Shown here in pieces: positions 36,346 to 44,330 of a DNA stretch of 64,000 nucleotides (the first letter of the stretch is position 1; each line of letters starts with the position of its first letter). The notes under the pieces were generated by a model, which did no database searches, had not been told where the DNA came from, and saw only the letters and a list, made by a program, of their open reading frames with translations. Location of the stretch: the NCBI RefSeq assembly GCF_000383575.1, contig NZ_KB911579.1:65707-129706 (forward strand), read 5' to 3'. The DNA is from Salinispora oceanensis (GTDB taxonomy: Bacteria > Actinomycetota > Actinomycetes > Mycobacteriales > Micromonosporaceae). Both the position numbers and the translations under genes were made by a program.

Positions 36346-37557
36346 TTGCTCTCGCAATCCTCAGCAGCAGTGGTTACGGCGACCCTGCCCGCTGTGCAGG
36401 CGCACGGTGAAGCGATCACCAGCCGGTTCTACCAGCGAATGTTCAAGGCCCACCCGGAGCTACTGAACATCTTCAACAAGGGCCACCAGGCCACCGGGGA
36501 GCAGCCAGCCGCGCTCGCCGCCTCCGTGGTCGCCTACGCCGAGCACCTCATTGACGGCGGCGACGAGAAGTCGTGGGAGCTGATCCTGAGCCGGATCGCC
36601 CACAAACACGCCTCGCTCGGCATCACCGCCACCCAGTACACGATCGTCGGCCGCCACCTGCTCGCCGCGGTCGGCGAGGTGCTCGGTGCGGCCGTGACCG
36701 ACGAGGTCGCAGCGGCCTGGGACGAGGTGTACTGGCTGCTCGCCTGCGAGCTGATCGCCCGCGAGGCCCGGCTCTACACCCAGGCCGGGGTGGGCGAGGA
36801 CGGGTCGGTGTGGCGGCACTGGCAGGTCGTGGAGTGCATTCAGGAGACCGCGGATGTCATCTCCTTCCGCCTGGTCCCCGCCGACGGTGGCCCGCTACCC
36901 ACCTTCACGCCCGGGCAGTACGTCTCCGTCGCGGTCGACCTGGACGGCGGGGGGCAGCAGATCCGCCAGTACAGCCTCTCCGGCCGACCCGGCGAAGCCT
37001 ACTGGCAGATCACCGTCAAGCGGGTACGCGCCACCGGCGACGCCCCCGAAGGCGTGGTCTCGACCCTCCTGCACGACCGGGTGACCGCCGGCGACACGCT
37101 CCGCCTCAGCCCCCCGTTCGGCGAGGTCAGCGCGGTCGGGGATGGGGGGCCGCTGGTGCTGGTCAGCGCCGGCATCGGGCTCACCCCGGCGATGTCGGCC
37201 CTGCACCACCTGGCCGCGACCGAGACCGACCGGGAGGTGGTGCTGGTGCACGCCGACCGCAGCGCCGCCGCCCACGCCCGCCGCCACGAACTCCCCGATC
37301 TGGCGGAGCAGTTGCCGAACCTGTCGGTGCTGCTGTGGTACGAGGATGCCGCCGCCGGCGAGTTGGACCGGCTGAAGGCGGAGGTCACCGCCGGCCAGCT
37401 GGACCCGAGCCGGGTCCCACTACCGGCCGAGGCCGACATCCACCTCTGCGGGCCGGTGCCGTTCATGTACCAGGTCCGCGCCGAGCTCCTCCGCCGAGGC
37501 GTACCGAAGGACCGGATCGGCTACGACGTCTTCGGCCCGGGAATGCTGCGCGACTGA
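36346..37557 (+). CDS. hmp: Flavohaemoglobin (nitric oxide dioxygenase)
   Basis: About 403 residues. The globin domain (1-135) has AVQAHGEAITSRFYQRMF and proximal-His region RIAHKHASLGI. The ferredoxin-reductase FAD domain (about 150-255) has RQYSLSGRP, and the NAD domain (about 265-400) has LVSAGIGLTPAMSAL and HLCGPVPFM. The enzyme converts NO and O2 to nitrate with NADH, protecting against NO made during nitrate respiration. TTG 36346 is chosen because AAAGGAG ends 5 bases upstream and the protein then begins MLSQSSAAVV, the family start. ATG 36328 would extend it. A DevR-like box lies upstream. Confidence 0.93.
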   Translation: MLSQSSAAVVTATLPAVQAHGEAITSRFYQRMFKAHPELLNIFNKGHQATGEQPAALAASVVAYAEHLIDGGDEKSWELILSRIAHKHASLGITATQYTIVGRHLLAAVGEVLGAAVTDEVAAAWDEVYWLLACELIAREARLYTQAGVGEDGSVWRHWQVVECIQETADVISFRLVPADGGPLPTFTPGQYVSVAVDLDGGGQQIRQYSLSGRPGEAYWQITVKRVRATGDAPEGVVSTLLHDRVTAGDTLRLSPPFGEVSAVGDGGPLVLVSAGIGLTPAMSALHHLAATETDREVVLVHADRSAAAHARRHELPDLAEQLPNLSVLLWYEDAAAGELDRLKAEVTAGQLDPSRVPLPAEADIHLCGPVPFMYQVRAELLRRGVPKDRIGYDVFGPGMLRD

Positions 37558-37594
37558 CTCCTTCGGGCTGGATCCCATGGTGGGACCCGGACGG

Positions 37595-37628
37595 GTTGAC
37601 CCCACGGCCGCGCGGCCGTGGGGTCAAC
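37595..37628. terminator. Perfect 34-bp palindrome, bidirectional terminator
   Basis: The 17-base arm starting GTTGACCCCACGG is followed directly by its exact reverse complement. It lies between the convergent hmp and ywiC-like stops (37557 and 37632). It has no T-run, as is common for high-GC terminators. Confidence 0.75.
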
Positions 37629-37631
37629 TCG

Positions 37632-38417
37632 TCAGGAGACCAACACCAGCGTGCCGAACACCAGGACCGAGCAGGCGATCTCGATCATGCCAACCGGGGC
37701 GGGACGCAGCGCCCGGCCGGGCAGTAGCCACGCCCGGACCAACAACACCAAAAAGATCGGGGCGAGCCCCACGTCGAGCAGGGTCGCCACGACGAGCGCC
37801 ACCAGGTGGAAGCCGATGGACAGGCGCCGGTAGGAAGTGCTGCCGCGCTCCCGGATCATGGTCTTGACGTAGCAGACGGTGCCGGTCAGGTAGAGCAACA
37901 GCACCACGAAGGCCGGGACAACCCGCTCCGGCGACACCCCCGCGACCGTGGCCACGACAAAGATCAGCAGGCAGCTCTGCAGCACTGAGGCGAGGTCGTT
38001 GAGCAGGGCCCGCTCGCGCCGGCGCCAGGCGTACCCGGCGTTGACCGCCAGCAGCGCCGCGAAGGCCGGGGCGTACCAGAGCACAGCCGGCCGGATGACC
38101 ACCACCGTCAGCGCCAACGGCGCCGCGACCAGGGCGTAGAGCCGGATCTGGGCGAGATAGCGACGCGGTCGACGGCTCTTGATGGCCTGAAAGACGTAGT
38201 AGGAGAGCAGGTAGCCGGCCAACCAGGCGCCGAGCAGCGGCAGCTGCGGCCAGCCCGGTCCGACCACGGCGACCCCGACCAGGTACGGCAGGAGCAGCAT
38301 CGCCCAGGCACCGTGCTGCGGCGGCAGATAGCGGCGGAGCAGCCGCTGGCGGTTCACGGGCCGGCGGGCGGTGGCGGAGCCGGTGGTCCCGGGCGCCGCC
38401 GGCGACTGGGTGCTCAT
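37632..38417 (-). CDS. YwiC-like family membrane protein
   Basis: 261 residues with about seven or eight hydrophobic segments. The YwiC-like signature is YLPPQHGAWAMLLLPYLVG near residue 30, followed by SYYVFQAIKSRRPRRYLAQI. In Bacillus, ywiC lies in the narGHJI/narK/fnr region, and actinobacteria often keep it near nar genes. The function is unknown. Its ATG overlaps the stop of the upstream regulator gene by 4 bases, so the two form an operon convergent with hmp. Confidence 0.88.
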   Translation of the reverse strand: MSTQSPAAPGTTGSATARRPVNRQRLLRRYLPPQHGAWAMLLLPYLVGVAVVGPGWPQLPLLGAWLAGYLLSYYVFQAIKSRRPRRYLAQIRLYALVAAPLALTVVVIRPAVLWYAPAFAALLAVNAGYAWRRRERALLNDLASVLQSCLLIFVVATVAGVSPERVVPAFVVLLLYLTGTVCYVKTMIRERGSTSYRRLSIGFHLVALVVATLLDVGLAPIFLVLLVRAWLLPGRALRPAPVGMIEIACSVLVFGTLVLVS

Positions 38418-39121
38418 ACCGGCTGGGTGGCGTCAGTCGGGAGCGAGAGCCGCACCACGCAGGCGGTGGGCGCGCCGAACGGCTCCAGCACGGCGTCGCT
38501 CGCCGGGGCGCCCGCCTGCTCCAGCGCGCCCCGGACGACGCCGACGTGCAGCCCGCAGATGGCGTCCGGATTCTGACTCACCAGCTCGAGGAAGGGACAG
38601 GTGTGCAGGTGGATCTCGGTGTGCCCGTCCACCGTCTGCTTCAGGTCCGGGTCGAAACCCAGGCCGCGCAGCACCGCTATCGCGGTGTCGACCGGTTTCT
38701 CCCCTGGGGGTGTCGCCGCCGCGAGATGCCGCCCCCAGTCGTGGCCGGCGCGGGCGGCCTCGGCCCGGGCGTCGCCCCGGCTCTGCCGAGACAGGTGATC
38801 GAGCAGGGCCGCGGTGAGGGCGCGGTACGGCGCCGGCGCGGGGGCCTCCTCGGGCACCGTCCGGTAGCGCCAGGCCGGCCGTCCCGGCTGGCCCCCGCTG
38901 GCGCGGGCCTTGACCAGCAGACCGGCGTTGACGAGCCGGTCGAGGTGGCTGCGGGCGGTGGAGGGGTGCAGGCCGGTCCGCGCGCTGATCTCGGCGATGG
39001 TGAGGCCGCCTTCCGCAGCGCGGGTCAGTTCCAGGATTGACGCCCGGCTGACGGTGCCGAGCGCCCGATGCCGGGTGGTGTCGATGGCCTGCCCGGTCGG
39101 CCCGATGTTCGCGGTTGTCAC
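38414..39121 (-). CDS. Winged-helix regulator with Cys-containing sensor domain (ArnR/SufR-like)
   Basis: About 235 residues. The N-terminal winged helix includes GLTIAEISARTGLHPSTARS and LDRLVNAGLLVK. The C-terminal domain (about 85-235) carries TCPFLELVSQNPDAICGL, two Cys 14 apart, and a third in TACVVRL. A similar Cys pattern holds an Fe-S cluster in SufR-type regulators, and ArnR of Corynebacterium is a comparable repressor of nar and hmp. Operon with ywiC-like and proximity to nar/hmp suggest O2 or NO sensing. GTG 39121 fits a leaderless promoter; ATG 39148 is an alternative. Confidence 0.75.
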   Translation of the reverse strand: MTTANIGPTGQAIDTTRHRALGTVSRASILELTRAAEGGLTIAEISARTGLHPSTARSHLDRLVNAGLLVKARASGGQPGRPAWRYRTVPEEAPAPAPYRALTAALLDHLSRQSRGDARAEAARAGHDWGRHLAAATPPGEKPVDTAIAVLRGLGFDPDLKQTVDGHTEIHLHTCPFLELVSQNPDAICGLHVGVVRGALEQAGAPASDAVLEPFGAPTACVVRLSLPTDATQPV

Positions 39122-39123
39122 GC

Positions 39124-39144
39124 TTGACAATGTTACAACGTCAA
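39124..39144. promoter_or_regulatory. Dyad operator over the regulator promoter
   Basis: Dyad TTGAC-N2-TGT-N-ACA-N2-GTCAA. On the minus strand it contains TAACAT, a -10-like hexamer 8 bases before the GTG at 39121. Binding there would block the gene's own transcription. Another GTCAA half-site lies near 39151-39155. Confidence 0.6.
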
Positions 39145-39305
39145 ACATCGTCAAAACCCGGAGGCGAATCCGCCTCGGGACACCACCACCGGCCGGGGCC
39201 GGAAGTCGGGACGACCCGGCCCGGCCCGTTCGGGGCGGGGGCCGGGAAGCCGGGACAGGCCGGCGGGCTACGGTCGGAGGATCCGACGCGCGGAGGGGTG
39301 GGCCG

Positions 39306-40712
39306 GTGCGGCTACTCAGCTGGTTGTCCGAGTCCGTTGACGAGCGGCCGGGCGCGGTCCAGATCAACGACCGGGGCGTGTCCTGGGTTGAGCTGCGGCG
39401 GCTCGCCGCGGCCGTCGCCGACGACCTGCACGGCCTGGACCGGGTGGCCGTTGAGGCCAGCACAGATCTGGCGACGGTGGTCGGTGTGGCCGGGGCACTG
39501 CTGGCGGGCACGGCGGTCGTACCGGTGCCGCCGGACGCCGGGCCGCGGGAACGGGACCACATCCTGCGCGACTCGGGCGCCGAGGCGGTACTGGTGCCAA
39601 CACCCGGGCAACGTCGGGGGGATTACCCCGACCGACCCCTCATCCCGGTCGACCTCACCCGCCGGGCGGACAGCAGCCGCCCGGAGCCCGACCCCGCCGA
39701 CACCGCGCTGATCCTCTACACCAGCGGCACCACCGGGGCGCCGAAGGGGGTGGTGCTCTCCCGCCGGGCCATTGCCGCCTGCCTGGATGGGCTCGCCGAC
39801 GCCTGGGGCTGGACCCCGGACGATCTGCTGGTGCACGGCCTGCCCCTGTTCCACGTGCACGGCCTGGTCCTCGGTGCGCTGGGCCCACTGCGGCTGGGCA
39901 GCCGACTGCACCACGTGGGGCGACCCACCCCGGAGCGGTACGCGGGCGCGGCCGGCTCGCTCTACTTCGGGGTGCCGACCATCTGGTCCCGGATCGCCGC
40001 GGCGCCGGCGGCCGCCCGGGCTCTGCGCTCGGCCCGGCTGCTGGTTTCGGGCAGCGCCGCCCTACCCACGGCCGTCGGCACCGGTCTCGCCACGCTGACC
40101 GGCCGCCGCGTCGTGCAACGGTACGGCATGACCGAGACGTTGATCACGGTCAGCGCCCACGCCGACGGTCCGCACCGGCCGGACGCGGTGGGGCTGCCGC
40201 TACCCGGGGTGCGTACCCGCCTGGTTGACGACGACGGTGCTCCGTTGCCCGCCGGTGGGGAGACGATGGGCGAGTTGCAGGTGCGCGGCCCCACTCTCTT
40301 CGACGGGTACCTGCACCGGCCGGAGGCCGATGCGGCCAGCCGCACATCCGACGGGTGGTTCCGCACCGGCGACGTGGCCACGATTGGTCCGGACGGCTGG
40401 CATCGGATCGTCGGCCGGGCCGCCACCGACCTGATCAAGAGTGGCGGCTATCGGATCGGGGCCGGCGAGGTGGAGGACGCACTGCTGGCCCATCCAGGGG
40501 TCCGGGAGGCCGCCGTGGTCGGCATCCCCGACTCCGATCTCGGCCAGCAGGTGACGGCGTACGTGGTGAGCGACGGCGTAGCGGAGTCGGAGTTGATCGA
40601 CTTCGTGGCCCGGCAGCTGTCGGTACACAAGCGCCCGCGGCAGGTACGGCGGGTGGATGCCCTACCCCGCAACGCGCTGGGCAAAGTGCAGAAGTCTCGC
40701 CTGCCGGAGTGA
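39306..40712 (+). CDS. MatB-like malonyl/acyl-CoA synthetase
   Basis: About 468 residues, ANL-superfamily AMP-forming ligase. The P-loop is YTSGTTGAPKGVVLSRR near residue 140, and the region GLPLFHVHGLVLGALGPL near 180 is strikingly like Streptomyces MatB. Later blocks are GVPTIWSRI, RYGMTETL, WFRTGDVA and the C-terminal SGGYRIGAGEVED with NALGKVQ (catalytic Lys). Such short ligases make malonyl- or methylmalonyl-CoA from the free acids. GTG 39306 has GGAGGG about 7 bases upstream. Divergent from the Cys-containing regulator. No polyketide gene is in the window. Confidence 0.85.
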   Translation: MRLLSWLSESVDERPGAVQINDRGVSWVELRRLAAAVADDLHGLDRVAVEASTDLATVVGVAGALLAGTAVVPVPPDAGPRERDHILRDSGAEAVLVPTPGQRRGDYPDRPLIPVDLTRRADSSRPEPDPADTALILYTSGTTGAPKGVVLSRRAIAACLDGLADAWGWTPDDLLVHGLPLFHVHGLVLGALGPLRLGSRLHHVGRPTPERYAGAAGSLYFGVPTIWSRIAAAPAAARALRSARLLVSGSAALPTAVGTGLATLTGRRVVQRYGMTETLITVSAHADGPHRPDAVGLPLPGVRTRLVDDDGAPLPAGGETMGELQVRGPTLFDGYLHRPEADAASRTSDGWFRTGDVATIGPDGWHRIVGRAATDLIKSGGYRIGAGEVEDALLAHPGVREAAVVGIPDSDLGQQVTAYVVSDGVAESELIDFVARQLSVHKRPRQVRRVDALPRNALGKVQKSRLPE

Positions 40713-40829
40713 TCGGTGGCACCGGACGGCCCAGAATTCGATCTGGTTGAGGTGTGGAAGCCACTCCTGACGCCACTCAGATCAAATAAACGACAATTAA
40801 GATCGTTAATCTCAGCGCAATAAATAGAA

Positions 40830-40858
40830 TTGACATACATGTAAACAATAAGTTAACT
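40830..40858 (+). promoter_or_regulatory. Promoter of the trypsin-lectin gene
   Basis: TTGACA at 40830-40835 and TTAACT at 40853-40858 with a 17-base spacer, in an unusually AT-rich stretch (about 40780-40862). Transcription would begin at about 40865, at the edge of the operator palindrome. Confidence 0.6.
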
Positions 40859-40865
40859 TAACCGT

Positions 40866-40877
40866 GAGAGCGCTCTC
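40866..40877. promoter_or_regulatory. LacI/CebR-like palindromic operator
   Basis: Perfect palindrome GAGAGCGCTCTC at the predicted transcription start. Its GAGCGCTC core equals that of CebR-type sites (TGGGAGCGCTCCCA) and is shared with the two sites before the GH48 gene. Confidence 0.6.
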
Positions 40878-40917
40878 GTGATCCCACCGCCACCACCCCC
40901 TGGAGGAGGTCACGCGA

Positions 40918-42480
40918 ATGAGCCGCAAGCTGAGCGCGTTGATGGGGCTCGCCCTCGGCACCTGTCTCGTTGTCACCGCCACCCCCGCCGCCGCCCGCCC
41001 GACCGTCATCCCACCCGCGGGCGCGTCCGCCACCTCAACGAACCCCACCACGCCGACCGCCGCACCGGCGATGGTCCCCGCCGGCCAACTCGATGCACTG
41101 CGCCGAGACCTCGGCCTGACCGCCGAGGAGTTGGCCGCGCGACTCGCCGTTGACGTCACCGCGACGTCGATCGAGCCGCTAATGCGGGCCGAGCTGGCCG
41201 AGGCGTACGCCGGGACCTGGGTCACCGCCGACGGACGCACCACGGTGGTCGGGTTGACCGACCCCACGCTCGCCGACAAGGTTCGCGCCGCCGGGGCGAA
41301 GCCCCGGATCGTCACCCGCAGCCTCGCCGAGCTGCGCGGGCTCACCACCAAGCTGGACCGGCGGGCGGCGCTCGCCGGCGCCGCGGTACATGCCTGGCAC
41401 ATCGCTCTGCCCAGCAACACCGTGTCGATTGAGACCAGCAGCGCCGCGGCGGCCACCACGTTCGCCCGCGCGGCAGGGCTGCCCGACGACGCGGTCTCGG
41501 TGGTGGCCGGCACCGAGGCCTACCGCCCGCTCTACGACATCCGCGGCGGCGACCAGTACGTCATCAACAGCCGCCTCATCTGCTCGATTGGCTTCGCGGT
41601 CGCTGGCGGGTTCGTCACCGCCGGACACTGCGGCAACGTCGGCGAACCCACCACCGGCTCCGGGGCCGCGCAGGGGATCATCCGGGGCTCCTCGTTCCCC
41701 GGCGACGACCTCGGCTGGATCGAAACCAACGCCAACTGGATCCCCCGGCCCTGGGTGTCCACCTACGACGGCAATGTGGTCACGGTGACCGGCTCGCAGG
41801 AAGCCGCGGTCGGTGCCGCGGTCTGTCGGTCTGGCCGGACCACCGGTTGGCAGTGCGGCACCATCACCGCCAAGAACGTCACCGTCAACTACTCCGCCGG
41901 ACCCGTCTACGGGATGGTCCGCAGCACCGCCTGCGCCCAACCCGGCGACTCCGGCGGGTCCTTCGTCGCCGGCTCCCAGGCACAGGGCGTCACCTCGGGT
42001 GGCTCGGGCAACTGCACCACCGGTGGCAGCACCGTCTACCAGCCGGTCAACGAGATCCTGTCCCGCTACGGACTGTCACTGACCACGTCTGGTGGCGGAT
42101 CAACCCACCGGATCATCGGGCTCGCCGACAAGTGCGTGGACGTGCCGGGCGCCAACGGGGCCGACGGGCAGTACCTGAACCTGTGGCACTGCAACGGCAC
42201 CAACGCCCAGGACTGGACCTTCCCGGGCGACGGAACGATCCGGGCGTTCGGCCTCTGCATGGACGTGGCCTGGGGTTCGATCCAGAACGGCGCAGTGGTG
42301 CAACTGGCCTACTGCAGCGGCAACCCGGCCCAGCAGTGGGTGCTCACCGGCGCGGGAGAACTCGTCAACCCCCAGGCGAACAAGTGCCTTGATGTCAAGA
42401 ACGGAAGCAGCGCCGACGGCGCTCGGTTGCAGACCTACCAGTGCCACGGTGGGGCCAATCAGCAGTGGCGCCTCGGATGA
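40918..42480 (+). CDS. Secreted S1-family serine protease with ricin-type lectin domain
   Basis: 520 residues. Signal peptide about 1-27 (LMGLALGTCLVVTATPAAA). A prodomain of alpha-lytic/streptogrisin type runs to about 200. The mature protease (about 205-390) has the catalytic triad in FVTAGHCG, GDDLGWIETN and AQPGDSGGSF. A C-terminal ricin-type beta-trefoil (about 395-520) has the repeated Q-x-W motifs AQDWTF, AQQWVL and NQQWRL, and likely binds polysaccharide. GGAGGAGG about 7 bases before the ATG is a strong ribosome site. The promoter carries a CebR-like palindrome, suggesting induction with plant polysaccharide use. Confidence 0.93.
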   Translation: MSRKLSALMGLALGTCLVVTATPAAARPTVIPPAGASATSTNPTTPTAAPAMVPAGQLDALRRDLGLTAEELAARLAVDVTATSIEPLMRAELAEAYAGTWVTADGRTTVVGLTDPTLADKVRAAGAKPRIVTRSLAELRGLTTKLDRRAALAGAAVHAWHIALPSNTVSIETSSAAAATTFARAAGLPDDAVSVVAGTEAYRPLYDIRGGDQYVINSRLICSIGFAVAGGFVTAGHCGNVGEPTTGSGAAQGIIRGSSFPGDDLGWIETNANWIPRPWVSTYDGNVVTVTGSQEAAVGAAVCRSGRTTGWQCGTITAKNVTVNYSAGPVYGMVRSTACAQPGDSGGSFVAGSQAQGVTSGGSGNCTTGGSTVYQPVNEILSRYGLSLTTSGGGSTHRIIGLADKCVDVPGANGADGQYLNLWHCNGTNAQDWTFPGDGTIRAFGLCMDVAWGSIQNGAVVQLAYCSGNPAQQWVLTGAGELVNPQANKCLDVKNGSSADGARLQTYQCHGGANQQWRLG

Positions 42481-42530
42481 GGAAGTCCGCACTCCAGTTC
42501 GCTGATATTGCGACCGGTGGACGATAGGAG

Positions 42531-42574
42531 CGCGGAACCGCGGTGAACGCGCCCGCGTTCACCGCAGTTCCGCG
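42531..42574. terminator. Long 21-bp stem hairpin, bidirectional terminator
   Basis: Arms 42531-42551 and 42554-42574 pair with one mismatch (C opposite A at the eighth or ninth pair) around CC. It lies between the stops of the convergent protease and hydrolase genes. Confidence 0.75.
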
Positions 42575-42601
42575 TGGGGAATCACCGTGGTGATGTCCCG
42601 G

Positions 42602-43531
42602 TCACTTGACCGAGATCTGTCCCAACCGATCGATCTCGCCGCGCAGCGCGGCACGTACCGTCGCCCACGTCTCGTCGCCGGGATAGAGCGTGCTGCGTAG
42701 GTACGCCGCGGTGAGCCGCTGGACGAGGGCGACCCGCTCGGGGCTTTCGTCGGTCGTTTCCGTGACGGTGTAGCCGGCGATTCCACCCAGGGAGTGCTCC
42801 GCCCCGTACAGGGTGAGCAGGCTCTTGGGGCCAGGGCTCAGGTGGTACGGATCGGTGAACCAGTCCGGCCCACGCACGGAGAGCGGCGACTGGTCCTTGT
42901 CCCCCGCGACCACGAGCGCCGGTGTTGTCATCTCCGCGAAGCTCGGGCTCATGAAGGGGAAGTGCTCGGCCGCGAAGGGACTCAGGTCGGCCCCGCCGGT
43001 GCCGGTCGTGGAGAGCAGCACACCGGCGGTGACTCGCGGGTCGGACATGTTCTCGCCGGGAAGGCCATCAGCGCCGAGGACCCGCGCGCCCAGCAGCATG
43101 CCCACCGTCTGTCCACCCCAGGAGTGTCCAACCGCGGCGATCCGGCTACGGTCGAGTCGTCCGGCGAGACCGGGAACGGCGGCTTCGATGAGGTCGAGGT
43201 GGTCGAGCGTGCGCTTCAGGTCGGCGACGCGGAAGCGCCAGATCTCCGGGTGTCGGGGATCGTCGGGCGCGATGTTCAGCGTGCGGGAGTCGAGGTGGGT
43301 GGGCTGGGCCACCACAAAGCCATGCGCTGCCCAGTAGTCGACCAGCGGGGCGTATGCCTGCATCGACTTGCCGAAGCCGTGCGAGAAGATGAGGATTGGC
43401 AGTTCGCGCCCAGCCACGGGGGCCGAGATCCGGATCCGCAGGTCCTCGCCACGGTCCGCGGCCGGCAGGGTAACCGGGCTGACCGAGACGATCGGGGTGG
43501 GCGCTCCTGCCGCTACGTCGCTGTTGAACAT
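42602..43531 (-). CDS. Alpha/beta hydrolase (dienelactone hydrolase/PAF-acetylhydrolase-like)
   Basis: About 309 residues. The strand PILIFSHGFGKSMQAY (oxyanion-hole region) lies near residue 45, the nucleophile elbow is GHSWGG near 130, and the acid and His regions are ALVVAGDKD and GAEHSLGG. No signal peptide is seen. ATG 43531 has AAGGAGC 8-9 bases upstream; the frame is open further back but without a start signal. Divergent from a TetR regulator across two dyads, so it is probably that regulator's target. Substrate unknown: a small ester or lactone. Confidence 0.85.
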   Translation of the reverse strand: MFNSDVAAGAPTPIVSVSPVTLPAADRGEDLRIRISAPVAGRELPILIFSHGFGKSMQAYAPLVDYWAAHGFVVAQPTHLDSRTLNIAPDDPRHPEIWRFRVADLKRTLDHLDLIEAAVPGLAGRLDRSRIAAVGHSWGGQTVGMLLGARVLGADGLPGENMSDPRVTAGVLLSTTGTGGADLSPFAAEHFPFMSPSFAEMTTPALVVAGDKDQSPLSVRGPDWFTDPYHLSPGPKSLLTLYGAEHSLGGIAGYTVTETTDESPERVALVQRLTAAYLRSTLYPGDETWATVRAALRGEIDRLGQISVK

Positions 43532-43602
43532 GGATGAAGCTCCTTGAAGTGCTGGGTGAGGCGCATACGTGGACCTGAGCGATCGGTCCGACACACAAGC
43601 AA

Positions 43603-43619
43603 GCGGAACACTGTTCCGC
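43603..43619. promoter_or_regulatory. TetR operator candidate 1
   Basis: Perfect 17-bp dyad GCGGAACACTGTTCCGC between the divergent hydrolase and TetR genes. Confidence 0.6.
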
Positions 43620-43632
43620 ATGCCCCGCAACA

Positions 43633-43653
43633 ATACGGAACTCGGCTCCGTAT
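43633..43653. promoter_or_regulatory. TetR operator candidate 2
   Basis: Inverted repeat ATACGGA-N7-TCCGTAT. It shares CGGAAC/TCCG half-sites with candidate 1, whose centre is 32 bp away (about three helical turns). Confidence 0.55.
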
Positions 43654-43683
43654 ACCATTGATTGTGATGGAGGTAACAGCATC

Positions 43684-44265
43684 GTGAGCGCATCCGACCA
43701 CGGGCCGCAGACGTCCACGCGGAAGCGGGCCGATGCCCGACGCAACGAGCGGAGCCTGCTCGACGCGGCGGCCGCCGCCTTCCTCGCCGCCGGCGTGGAC
43801 GTGCCGGTACGCGAGATCGCCGCCCGGGCCGGGGTGGGTGTCGGCACGATCTACCGCCACTTCCCGACGCGCGCCGACCTCGTCATCGCCGTCTACCGGC
43901 ACCAGGTCGAAGCCGCCGCCGAGGCCGGCCCGACGCTGCTGGCGACGAGCGACACCCCGTCCGCCGCCCTCGCGCAGTGGATCGACCTCTTCGTCGACTT
44001 CCTGGTCACCAAGCACGGCCTCGCCGAAGCGCTCCAGTCCGACGACACCGCCTTCGAGGCGCTGCACGCCTACTTCCTCGACCGCCTCGTCCCCGTGTGC
44101 ACCCGGCTACTCGACGCCGCGGCAGCCGCAGGGGAGGTCCGGCCCGACGTGGCGGCCTACGAACTCATGCGCGGCGTGGGCAACCTCTGCATCGGCGCCG
44201 GTCGGGACCCCCGCTACGACGCGCGCCGCCTGGTTGAGCTCCTCATCGCCGGGCTGCGCCCCTGA
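43684..44265 (+). CDS. TetR-family transcriptional regulator
   Basis: 193 residues. The N-terminal HTH (about 15-60) has EIAARAGVGVGTIYRHFPTRADL, cut by the usual TetR pattern. The C-terminal helical ligand domain ends with LNI-like VGNLCIGAGRDPRYDARRLVELL, common in actinobacterial TetR proteins with SBP-type C-termini. GTG 43684 has GGAGG about 10 bases upstream. It probably represses itself and the divergent alpha/beta hydrolase through the two dyads between them. Ligand unknown. Confidence 0.92.
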   Translation: MSASDHGPQTSTRKRADARRNERSLLDAAAAAFLAAGVDVPVREIAARAGVGVGTIYRHFPTRADLVIAVYRHQVEAAAEAGPTLLATSDTPSAALAQWIDLFVDFLVTKHGLAEALQSDDTAFEALHAYFLDRLVPVCTRLLDAAAAAGEVRPDVAAYELMRGVGNLCIGAGRDPRYDARRLVELLIAGLRP

Positions 44266-44330
44266 CCTGGTCACTCCCGCCCACAACCGCGCACCGGGAA
44301 CGCTGCCCCGCGCCGCCCGGCCAACCGGTG

